From positions 1-5,870 of the forward strand of contig JAEEHE010000130.1 in the NCBI GenBank assembly GCA_016280685.1: a DNA stretch of 5,870 bases. Direction: 5' to 3'. Numbering within the stretch: the stretch's first letter is position 1; each line of letters begins with the position of its first letter. Position numbers and translations under genes: made by a program. The notes under the pieces were generated by a model that was not told the origin of the DNA, searched no databases, and saw only the letters and a program-made list of their open reading frames with translations. Origin of the DNA: Caryophanales bacterium. GTDB lineage: Bacteria; Bacillota_I; Bacilli_A; RFN20; CAG-826. This document shows positions 1 through 5,870 of this stretch, piece after piece.

Positions 1-1
1 G

Positions 2-2086
2 TACTTTATCCTCGGTGGTTTGTTAATTGGCGCAATCGCCCCTTTAACATTAGCCATCAACCAACAAAACAGTTATCGTCTTGCGCAAGCGGATACAACC
101 AAAGATTTATCGACGATTATATCCGTCGGTAATCGTAATTTTGATACATCCTATATCGGAAATTTCTTCTTCGATTTCAATTTATCCGAACAAATCTTTT
201 CTCGCACTGGATATATGAATGACCATATCAATCAATTCTTAGATGAAAATGGTCAGCCTATCAATTTAGGTGAAGGTATTATCATTAATGGCCAAACCTT
301 TAATTATTGGAGAGACTTAGAACCCGCAGTTCTTTCTTATCCGAGAAATGAAGGTGTTTCTGCCTTCCCATTTTATGCGAGCAAAGTCTTTAATCCCGTC
401 TCAATTGAAGTAACTTCTAGCACGATTGCTTTTAAAGTTAATCTTGAATATTTCCCGATGGATAGCATTGTTATCACTTTTAAAGCCGGTATTTTTAAAG
501 GTTATAACAATGGTATCAAATATACATTAAGTGAAGATTTAACATTCTATTCCACACTTAATGAAACTCCAACTTCCTCTAATAGTAATAAAATCACATT
601 CGTGAGGCAAAGAAACGAAGTGGTGATTAATGCGAAGATTGCTAGAATCGATGACTGGGGTGAAAAGACCGCGACTAAAGGCGGGAAATATCATAGATAC
701 GTTTTCTACACCAATATGCCACGTAATTTTGACTATGCATCCGATACATTCCCCGCTACTCATTATCGTTATATTTACGATAACGTTTTAATAAATAACA
801 AATCATTAACTTATTACAACGCTTGGGTTAGAGGTAATCAAAAAGACTTCTCTAATTTAGCTGATGCATCCACTCAACTTCCAGAATATGAAACAGGTCA
901 TCCTGCTTCTAGTCCTAATGTGAATGAAGACTTACCTTTATACCTTCAACTTCCGAGTGATCAAGAAAACTATACTTCTTTCTTGAATGTTCCCAATCAA
1001 TTATTAACTGATTTCTCATACCAAAGCACCGAGATTGGTTTGCGCGATGGCTCTGCTTGGTACACAAAAGATGAGAACGGAACTTCTATTATCGGTCGTA
1101 TTGATAGAAATGCTTTTAACAATATGGTTACTAGCGCTTATAACGAACTTACTAGTTACGTTGATTTGGCCGATTATGGAGAAGATGAACAAGAACAGAT
1201 TAATAGCATTATCGCTAACGCACAGGCCTCTATGCAAAATGCTTTCACACAAATCGGTATCGATAATATTGTTTCCGAAGCGAAAGCAGCAATTGATAAT
1301 GTCGAAGATCCCGAAGATAGATTAGAAAGAGAACATATTGAAGCGGTCGTCGCTTTAATTGACGCTATCCCGAGCGAGATTACTTATACAGAAGAAGTGG
1401 GTAACGCTATTAATGTTGCTATGGAAGCATATGCAACCTTAACGGCCTCGGAAATCGCTAAATTCCCACAAGATAAATTAGATAAATTATATGCGGCATA
1501 TAATGCTTTCTCCGCTTTAGATTTAGCGAATTATAAAGCCCTTTCCAAAGCGGAAATCCAAGCAAATATCCATTTAAATGACTATCGTGAATTACAACAA
1601 TCCGCGATTACTGATTTATTAGAAATTGCTTTCGGACTTATCGATGAAGCCGATAGTAAAAAGAATGTTCAAATCGTGGTGGATAACTTCTTTGCTACAT
1701 TAGCAGGTATTCCTACTGATGCGATGTTAGCCGCACAAGAATTAAGAACGGCGAAAGATAATGCGAAAGCACAACTAGATGCGATTGATTTAAGTGCTTA
1801 TAGTGGTGACCAATTAGTGCAAGTGCAAGAACTCATTACCAATGGTAAAGTCGCTATTGAACAATGCAAATCTGTTGATGAAGTAGAAACATTATTAAAC
1901 AAAATCTTAACTGTTATTGCTTCGATTAAAACCGATGCCGATATTTCTAATGAACAGGCCGCTATCGCTAATAAGCAAGCCCAACAAAAGGCGAATATTA
2001 TTACCATAGTCGTTATCTCTTCATTAACCCTTGTTATCGCTATGGGTTTAGCAATCTTCTTTATTAAGAAACGTAAAACTAATTAG
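2..2086 (+). CDS. Large membrane-anchored surface protein, 5'-truncated by window edge (beta modules plus helical repeat stalk)
   Basis: The reading frame is open from base 2 to the TAG at 2084-2086 (694 visible codons). The true start lies left of the window; the TTG at 20 sits inside the signal-peptide hydrophobic core and is not a credible start. Aligning this core with that of the paralogue at 4412 suggests only about five codons are missing. The visible order is: a hydrophobic export signal (nt 2-58) with a possible AQA cleavage site near nt 95; beta-rich module I (about 113-556); a second, distantly similar module II (about 626-1105); a helical region (1139-1942); and a transmembrane helix (about 1996-2065) followed by the tail IKKRKTN. 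There is no LPXTG motif before the anchor, so the protein is probably held by the membrane helix and not by sortase. It has one Cys codon. I infer a surface adhesin or structural envelope protein, but no ligand or enzymatic site is visible. It is paralogous to the gene at 4412. Confidence 0.9.
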   Translation, partial: YFILGGLLIGAIAPLTLAINQQNSYRLAQADTTKDLSTIISVGNRNFDTSYIGNFFFDFNLSEQIFSRTGYMNDHINQFLDENGQPINLGEGIIINGQTFNYWRDLEPAVLSYPRNEGVSAFPFYASKVFNPVSIEVTSSTIAFKVNLEYFPMDSIVITFKAGIFKGYNNGIKYTLSEDLTFYSTLNETPTSSNSNKITFVRQRNEVVINAKIARIDDWGEKTATKGGKYHRYVFYTNMPRNFDYASDTFPATHYRYIYDNVLINNKSLTYYNAWVRGNQKDFSNLADASTQLPEYETGHPASSPNVNEDLPLYLQLPSDQENYTSFLNVPNQLLTDFSYQSTEIGLRDGSAWYTKDENGTSIIGRIDRNAFNNMVTSAYNELTSYVDLADYGEDEQEQINSIIANAQASMQNAFTQIGIDNIVSEAKAAIDNVEDPEDRLEREHIEAVVALIDAIPSEITYTEEVGNAINVAMEAYATLTASEIAKFPQDKLDKLYAAYNAFSALDLANYKALSKAEIQANIHLNDYRELQQSAITDLLEIAFGLIDEADSKKNVQIVVDNFFATLAGIPTDAMLAAQELRTAKDNAKAQLDAIDLSAYSGDQLVQVQELITNGKVAIEQCKSVDEVETLLNKILTVIASIKTDADISNEQAAIANKQAQQKANIITIVVISSLTLVIAMGLAIFFIKKRKTN
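260..313 (+). repeat. Conserved paralogue block, copy 1 (INLGEGIIINGQTFNYWR)
   Basis: This 54-base segment matches 5276-5329 without gaps, at 46 of 54 bases and 16 of 18 residues. It is the strongest stretch of the similarity between the two surface-protein genes, and marks the core of module I. Many of the differences are third-position changes, which points to purifying selection on the protein after duplication. Confidence 0.85.
1139..1942 (+). repeat. Divergent helical protein repeats forming the stalk of the first surface protein
   Basis: Within the first gene this stretch encodes several degenerate helical units. Three resemble FIVAR-like modules of Gram-positive surface proteins: a Tyr-containing first helix, a helix with a hydrophobic-AI pattern, then an 'A...I..I.T.A'-style ending. 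They lie at about 1139-1309, 1556-1726 and 1763-1942; the last contains CKSVDEVETLL and ends IKTDAD. Between the first and second (about 1334-1519) is a different unit of the type 'V..LIDAI......I..A..AY..LT...', a common three-helix repeat of Bacillota envelope proteins. Similarity among units is at the pattern level only, so boundaries are approximate. The usual role of such arrays is a rigid spacer that holds the outer domains away from the membrane; that role is inferred here. Confidence 0.6.
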
Positions 2087-2110
2087 TAAAGAAAGAACCA
2101 GAAACGATAG

Positions 2111-2118
2111 AAAGGAGG
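2111..2118 (+). promoter_or_regulatory. Shine-Dalgarno site for the phosphatase lipoprotein
   Basis: AAAGGAGG lies 4 bases before the ATG at 2123, a strong match to the anti-Shine-Dalgarno sequence that fixes this start. The surrounding 12 bases (2109-2120, AGAAAGGAGGAC) recur exactly upstream of the third gene (4369-4380). With only 36 bases separating the TAG at 2084-2086 from this ATG, and no terminator hairpin between them, translation from a shared transcript with the upstream gene is likely. Confidence 0.85.
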
Positions 2119-2122
2119 ACCT

Positions 2123-4237
2123 ATGAAGAAGCTGATTAAAACGATATTAGCGTTAAGCATTTGCTCACTCACCCTTATAGGGTGTCAAGAGACAAATAAA
2201 CCCGAACCACAACCATCTCAGTCTGAATCTTCTCATGTACATAATTATGCTGAGCATTTTGATGAAGTGGATGCTACTTGTATAGAAGATGGTATGTTAG
2301 AGCATTATAAATGTTCAGAATGCGGACAATTATTTGATGCAAATAAAAACGAAGTAAGTGAAGCACAATTAATCATTCCTAAACTTGGTCATGATGCTGG
2401 TTCTATATGGTTTGAAAGCGATGGTTATCATTACCATTTATGTAATAGATGTAGTGCGAAAGTTGATGTGGAGAAACATACATTAACTGAAATCACTGCT
2501 CAACCATCTGACCATGACCATGAAGGAACTTTATTACATTATGAATGCGATGTTTGTCATATGAAGTTTTTAGATTCTTATGGCATGGTTACCCTTGAAC
2601 ATATCGATACAGGTATGACTGGTCACGATGAAGTATTAACATATCACCCAGAAGTTCCTGCCACTTGTGAAACTAAAGGAACAAAGGCTTATTATTCCTG
2701 TTCTTGTGGGGCGTTATTTGAAGACGCAAATGCCACAAAAAGAATTGAAAATCCTATCGAAATCCCTGCATTAGGCCATATTTCTAACGGAATTTGGAAA
2801 TCTGATGGTGAAAAACACTGGCATACTTGTTTTAGATGTAACAAGGTTATTGATGAAGAAATCCATACCCCTGGTAGTGAGACACATCAAGACTTAGTCC
2901 ATTCTTGGAAGTATTGTTCTATCTGTTGTCATAAAGTTGATGAACAAGAACTTATTATCATTGGTTGTCATCATGATCGCTTAATGCATTATGAAGAAGT
3001 GAAACCGACATTCACTGAATCGGGACATATTGAATATTACTATTGCTGCGATTGCCATAAATCATATTATGATACCGCGTGTACTCAAGAGATTGAACAC
3101 ACCGAATATGGTGTTAACGATAAAAGAGATGATCGATATCTATCTCCTTTAACTAGTACATTTAATATATTAAATAAGAATCTTAGAGACTATTTAGACG
3201 CGACAAATGATCAAGAAGCTGTGGCCGCTTTACGTGATAAATCTATCTATAACTATCAAGCGATTAAGACTATTACTTGGGAAGATAATTTAAAAGGTCC
3301 ATATATAGTGGAAGTTAGTAATGACCATATGTTTTCTTCCTTTAATAGTTATTCTTCTTCTATGCCCGCTTTTACATTTGAAGGCACTCTTACACCAGGT
3401 GAAACTTATTATTATCGTGTGAAAGATAGTGGCAATGAATATATCCTCGATGACTTATCATTCAAGGTTAGTGATAAATATTCTTTAAGAACTATTACTA
3501 TTGATGGCGTCTCTAATGTGAGAGACCTCGGTGGTTGGATAGCGAAAGATGGCCATCAAATACCTTATGGTAAACTCTATCGTGGTGGTGAATTAAAAGT
3601 TATTAATGATAAAGGAAGAAATACCTATTTAAATACATTAGGTATTAAAACAGAAATCGATTTAAGAGGAGATACACCTCAACAAGTGATTACTGATACT
3701 AATCTTTCTTATAGAAATTATCCTATTTGGATGTATACATCTATCATTCCTGATTTCTCTATTACTTATCCTGATGGACCAACATTTAATTTTGAGTCTT
3801 ATTCTATTGCCTCTATTAAATCTATCTTTGAAACTTTAGCGGATTCTAATAATTATCCGGTTTATTATCACTGTTCTGCTGGTGCGGATAGAACTGGTAC
3901 CCTTTCTTACTTAATCAATGGTTTATTGGGCGTTTCTTATGAGGATTTGACTAAAGATTTTGAATTAACTTCCTTCTCAGTTTTTGGCGATAGATATCGT
4001 TCTTTCGTTAATGAAGATGATACTTTTGATAATCGTGGATATTACCGTAACTCCGATGGCAACTGGATGGGTTGGGGTAAGATGCATGATATTATGGACG
4101 CATTTTATGGTGAAAGCGATAAGCCACTTTATGTGACAATTGAAAAGTACTTAAAAGAGGCTTGTAATATTTCTGACGAAACCATCGATTCAGTGAGAAG
4201 AAACCTTCTCGGTGAAGATATCGATTTTAGTCTCTAA
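2123..4237 (+). CDS. Secreted lipoprotein with Cys/His-rich repeats, FN3-like domain and C-terminal tyrosine/lipid phosphatase domain
   Basis: The gene encodes 704 residues, ATG to TAA, with a strong ribosome binding site. A short basic n-region, a hydrophobic core and the lipobox LIGC (residues 18-21) predict lipidation at Cys21 and anchoring on the outer face of the membrane. A Pro/Ser/Glu linker follows, then Cys/His-rich repeats (about 46-325) and an Fn3-like beta domain (about 342-452, containing TLTPGETYYYRV). Last is a phosphatase domain (about 455-704) of the Y_phosphatase3 type, the family of Listeria LipA and mycobacterial PtpB. Its hallmarks are NVRDLGG (465-471), GKLYRGGEL, LGIKTEIDLRG and the P-loop HCSAGADRTG (583-592), with nucleophile Cys584, Arg590 and Asp589, followed by LLGVSYEDLTKDFELTS. 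The domain looks complete and active. Expected chemistry is hydrolysis of phosphotyrosine or phosphoinositide-like phosphoesters outside the cell; the substrate is unknown. It sits between two paralogous surface proteins, which suggests an envelope or host-facing role. Confidence 0.9.
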   Translation: MKKLIKTILALSICSLTLIGCQETNKPEPQPSQSESSHVHNYAEHFDEVDATCIEDGMLEHYKCSECGQLFDANKNEVSEAQLIIPKLGHDAGSIWFESDGYHYHLCNRCSAKVDVEKHTLTEITAQPSDHDHEGTLLHYECDVCHMKFLDSYGMVTLEHIDTGMTGHDEVLTYHPEVPATCETKGTKAYYSCSCGALFEDANATKRIENPIEIPALGHISNGIWKSDGEKHWHTCFRCNKVIDEEIHTPGSETHQDLVHSWKYCSICCHKVDEQELIIIGCHHDRLMHYEEVKPTFTESGHIEYYYCCDCHKSYYDTACTQEIEHTEYGVNDKRDDRYLSPLTSTFNILNKNLRDYLDATNDQEAVAALRDKSIYNYQAIKTITWEDNLKGPYIVEVSNDHMFSSFNSYSSSMPAFTFEGTLTPGETYYYRVKDSGNEYILDDLSFKVSDKYSLRTITIDGVSNVRDLGGWIAKDGHQIPYGKLYRGGELKVINDKGRNTYLNTLGIKTEIDLRGDTPQQVITDTNLSYRNYPIWMYTSIIPDFSITYPDGPTFNFESYSIASIKSIFETLADSNNYPVYYHCSAGADRTGTLSYLINGLLGVSYEDLTKDFELTSFSVFGDRYRSFVNEDDTFDNRGYYRNSDGNWMGWGKMHDIMDAFYGESDKPLYVTIEKYLKEACNISDETIDSVRRNLLGEDIDFSL
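2258..3097 (+). repeat. Alternating Cys/His-rich protein repeats in the N-terminal half of the phosphatase lipoprotein
   Basis: Two repeat types alternate. Type A follows the pattern 'ATC..G...Y.C..CG..F....I..LGH': copies lie at about residues 46-89, a degenerate copy at 124-152, one at 173-218 and a last one at 289-326. Type B follows 'W.SDG..H.H.C.RC...D...H': copies at about residues 94-119 (paired Cys107/Cys110) and 222-248 (Cys236/Cys239), with a possible remnant at 256-275 (Cys265/Cys268). Type A of this kind is common in secreted proteins of gut Bacillota. The paired CxxC and His residues suggest metal-binding knuckles, but no metal can be assigned. Several copies have lost one Cys (the third has CxC, the second and fourth lack the first Cys), so not every unit need bind metal. 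The location outside the membrane argues against a nucleic-acid-binding zinc finger. Confidence 0.75.
3485..4234 (+). other. Phosphatase catalytic domain (Y_phosphatase3 type) within the lipoprotein
   Basis: Residues about 455-704 hold all conserved blocks of the family in order. The active-site His583-Cys584 to Arg590 loop is encoded at 3869-3892, so the CX5R spacing is exact. Asp589, just before Arg590, is the residue assigned an acid role in PtpB-like enzymes. The position before it is Ala588, where many members have Lys (GKDRTG). The C-terminal helices, ending in a 'YL...C.ISDETIDSVRRNLLG' pattern, match the usual end of the family, so the domain is not truncated. Confidence 0.88.
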
Positions 4238-4368
4238 TAACATCAAAATTTATCATATATTTCCTTTTGCCTATCATTTGTTAATGAGTTGTTGTTTTTC
4301 AATAGAAAAATAATGCTTTTGCATACAAAAACAAAATAAAGTTAAGGTAGATACTATAGTTTTTTCTA
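4238..4368 (+). other. AT-rich intergenic region with no clear gene or terminator
   Basis: The gap between the phosphatase stop and the third gene is 174 bases; this is its part upstream of the ribosome binding site. It is very AT-rich. I see no GC-rich stem followed by a T-run, so an intrinsic terminator for the upstream operon is not supported. The only small palindrome is ATGCTTTTGCAT (4313-4324), with a 4-bp stem. TATCAT occurs twice (4251 and 4272) without convincing -35 partners. No tRNA-like or riboswitch-like structure is apparent. Confidence 0.5.
4355..4360 (+). promoter_or_regulatory. Candidate -10 element for the third gene
   Basis: TATAGT matches TATAAT at five of six positions and sits about 10 bases before the ribosome binding site. 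No recognisable -35 hexamer lies 16-18 bases upstream (CAAAAT at 4332-4337) and there is no TGN extension, so this is a weak candidate. If real, the leader before the ribosome binding site would be only a few bases long. In this AT-rich stretch such matches arise easily by chance. Confidence 0.22.
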
Positions 4369-4370
4369 AG

Positions 4371-4402
4371 AAAGGAGGACTCTGTCCAATTTATTGGATA
4401 GA
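4371..4402 (+). promoter_or_regulatory. Shine-Dalgarno site followed by a hairpin that spans the gap to the start codon
   Basis: AAAGGAGG (4371-4378) is a strong ribosome binding site, but the best ATG is at 4412, leaving 33 bases between. Bases 4381-4389 (TCTGTCCAA) pair with 4394-4402 (TTGGATAGA) in a 9-bp stem with one G-U pair and a four-base loop (TTTA). If the stem forms, only about 11 unpaired bases separate the site from the ATG, close to normal spacing. Alternatives are in-frame non-ATG starts at TTG 4394 or CTG 4382, which would lengthen the signal peptide's n-region. Confidence 0.6.
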
Positions 4403-4411
4403 AAATACTTT

Positions 4412-5870
4412 ATGAAACTATCGAAAAACTTTATTGCTTTAGGCGCTTTAGCATTAGTGCTTGGTGGCGCGAGTGGATTAATACTCGCTAACAAAGCCAC
4501 AAGCAAAACCGAAGAAGTGGTGAAAGCTGATTCTGAATATGTCGTATACCGCAACGAAGATTTAGGTTTTATGACTAGAGATTCTGGTGATCCTCGTGTC
4601 GTCAAAGGCGATGTTGATGGTGGCATGCAAACCAAAGGTAATGTCTTAAGTGAAAAAAGCGAATTAAGATTCTCTTTTAAGAAAACTTTGGACAATTATT
4701 GGATTGGTGTTGGTGGTTACGCTGTTTATGTGAGTAGTTCTACCACAGTTAGATTTTTATATCTAGGTTATAACAGCAATGGTCAATATTCTCGTAACTA
4801 TGATATCGGTGGTGTAAAGATGATGACCGCTGACGGTGCTACCGATTTAGCTACTGTCGATGGTGGCAAATTGTTTACCAATTACACAAACGCAGTTCTT
4901 CGAGTGGATTTAAGTAACCCATCTGCTGCTAAAATCGAATTCTATGTTGAACTTAATGGTGTTACTTATTATCCATTTAGTGGTTCAACAAAACTTGATG
5001 TTGTGACATATACTCACCAAGCTTCCGGTTTCTCTTCTGAAGATCAATATCGTGCGATGGCAGGCGCTAGTGCAACAGATTCTGGTGTTCCTATTTTAAA
5101 ATTCCAACGCCGTGAAAAGAGTTTAGATAACATTATCACCGCTGGAGCTTGTAACTTCCATTTTTCCGCAATTGATAATTTCTTCTTCCAATTCAATTTT
5201 AGTGAACAAATCTTTACTCGAACCGATTATATAAATGACCATATCGATAAATTCTTAGACGCCAATAATCAACCCATCAATCTTGGTGATGGAATTATAG
5301 TTAATGGTCAAACATTTAATTATTGGAGAAACTTCGATGCTGATAGTGCGGTTTTCCCAAGAAATGATGGGGTCACTTTATTCCCGATGAATGTCGGTGG
5401 ACAATTTGCCCCATTATCAATTGAAGTAAAGGCTAATTATATGGAATTTAAATCCGTAGTGGAATTTATCCCTATGGATGGAATGGAAATTACTTTTAAA
5501 GCCGGTTTATTTGAAGGCTATTACAATGGTGTGACCTTTGTTTTAAATAGCGATTTAACTTTCTATTCCACAATTGTGATTGGTGGCGCAGGTCCTGCGA
5601 GAGTGCAATTAACAAAAGAAAAGATTTGGGAAGATACCCGTCTCGGCATTAAGAGTGTGGATGACTGGGGAGAACAAACCGCTTCTCAAGGTGGTAAATT
5701 CCATAGATACGCCATGTGGACCAATATTCCTCGCGACAACGTAAATATGAAGCAAGGATGTCCTGCTGATAACTATCGTTATATGTATGACAATATCCTT
5801 TTAAACGGATTAACTCTTTCTCATTATCATGCTTGGGCGAGAGGCAATTCTAAGGACTTCACCGATCTTA
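4412..5870 (+). CDS. Large secreted surface protein, 3' end beyond window; paralogue of the first gene with an added N-terminal beta-rich domain
   Basis: The frame is open from the stop at 4367-4369 to the window edge, giving 486 residues from the ATG at 4412. The ATG start gives MKLSKNF and a classic signal peptide (hydrophobic core about residues 7-26, Ala/Gly/Leu-rich). In-frame TTG 4394 or CTG 4382 remain possible. Residues about 40-235 form a domain absent from the first gene; its alternating hydrophobic pattern, many Gly/Asn turns and Tyr/Val/Phe strands suggest a beta-sandwich of carbohydrate-binding or lectin-like type, but I do not recognise a family. From residue about 238 it aligns with the first gene through module I and into module II. 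Shared features include INLGDGIIVNGQTFNYWR (16 of 18 residues identical), ITFKAGLF, DDWGE, GGKFHRY and YRYMYDN. By analogy, a helical stalk and C-terminal membrane anchor probably follow beyond the window. The function is unknown; a surface adhesin or structural role is inferred. Confidence 0.88.
   Translation, partial: MKLSKNFIALGALALVLGGASGLILANKATSKTEEVVKADSEYVVYRNEDLGFMTRDSGDPRVVKGDVDGGMQTKGNVLSEKSELRFSFKKTLDNYWIGVGGYAVYVSSSTTVRFLYLGYNSNGQYSRNYDIGGVKMMTADGATDLATVDGGKLFTNYTNAVLRVDLSNPSAAKIEFYVELNGVTYYPFSGSTKLDVVTYTHQASGFSSEDQYRAMAGASATDSGVPILKFQRREKSLDNIITAGACNFHFSAIDNFFFQFNFSEQIFTRTDYINDHIDKFLDANNQPINLGDGIIVNGQTFNYWRNFDADSAVFPRNDGVTLFPMNVGGQFAPLSIEVKANYMEFKSVVEFIPMDGMEITFKAGLFEGYYNGVTFVLNSDLTFYSTIVIGGAGPARVQLTKEKIWEDTRLGIKSVDDWGEQTASQGGKFHRYAMWTNIPRDNVNMKQGCPADNYRYMYDNILLNGLTLSHYHAWARGNSKDFTDL
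5276..5329 (+). repeat. Conserved paralogue block, copy 2 (INLGDGIIVNGQTFNYWR)
   Basis: This is the counterpart of 260-313 in the second surface-protein gene, in the same orientation about 5.0 kb away. The two homologous segments extend on both sides (roughly 113-870 and 5123-5870), so they form a long direct repeat that could in principle support recombination deleting the phosphatase gene. Divergence is already appreciable, so such recombination would be inefficient. Confidence 0.85.

Noticed and set aside
20..22. TTG at base 20 as the start of the first gene
   Set aside because: The frame continues upstream to the window edge and the codon falls inside the signal-peptide hydrophobic core, with no ribosome binding site before it.
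539..763. Minus-strand open frame (also 1016-1252 and 1798-2007)
   Set aside because: All lie antisense within the first gene, have no ribosome binding site or recognisable product, and are explained by its codon bias.
1035..1325. Plus-strand open frame of 96 codons in another frame
   Set aside because: It is fully embedded in the first gene, whose frame has clear domain content; the product has no recognisable features.
2258..3097. Cys/His-rich repeats as DNA-binding zinc fingers
   Set aside because: The protein has a clear lipobox signal peptide and is predicted to be outside the cell; the spacing does not match C2H2 fingers.
4313..4324. ATGCTTTTGCAT palindrome as a terminator or operator
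   Set aside because: The stem is only 4 bp, is not GC-rich, and is not followed by a T-run.
4313..4339. Eight-codon ATG-TAA frame in the intergenic region, which could be a leader peptide
   Set aside because: It has no ribosome binding site and no regulatory codon run; such a short frame is expected by chance.
4366..4695. Minus-strand open frame of 109 codons
   Set aside because: It is antisense to the signal peptide and N-terminal domain of the third gene, which is supported by a signal peptide and paralogy.

Overview
The window reads as a low-GC (roughly mid-30s %, by eye) genome of a Gram-positive-type gut Bacillota or Mollicutes-like bacterium. The support is strong AAAGGAGG ribosome binding sites, AT-rich codon use, a lipobox lipoprotein, and surface-protein modules typical of uncultured intestinal Bacilli, Erysipelotrichales and RF39-like lineages. 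All Trp codons I read are TGG and no in-frame TGA interrupts a gene, so nothing suggests the Mycoplasma code. The lineage is an inference from style, not from a marker gene.

Three genes lie on the + strand and all encode exported proteins. (1) Positions 2-2086 hold the end of a large surface protein whose first codons lie outside the window. It has a signal peptide, two related beta-rich modules, a long helical stalk of FIVAR-like and three-helix-type repeats, and a C-terminal transmembrane anchor with a basic tail. (2) After a 36-base gap, positions 2123-4237 hold a lipoprotein with a Cys/His-rich repeat region, a fibronectin-III-like domain and a complete tyrosine/lipid phosphatase domain (active-site motif HCSAGADRTG). 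(3) After 174 bases without a gene, a second surface protein starts at 4412 and runs off the right edge. It is a clear paralogue of gene 1 but carries an extra beta-rich domain before the shared modules.

Genes 1 and 2 look co-transcribed. Gene 3 may have its own promoter, for which there is only a weak candidate. Its ribosome binding site lies 33 bases from the best ATG, with a 9-bp hairpin filling that space. This is the most unusual non-coding signal in the window.

Together the genes look like a cell-surface locus: two related envelope proteins flanking a membrane-tethered extracellular phosphatase. No ligand, substrate or defined pathway can be read from the sequence. I see no RNA genes, insertion sequences, CRISPR arrays or integration sites.
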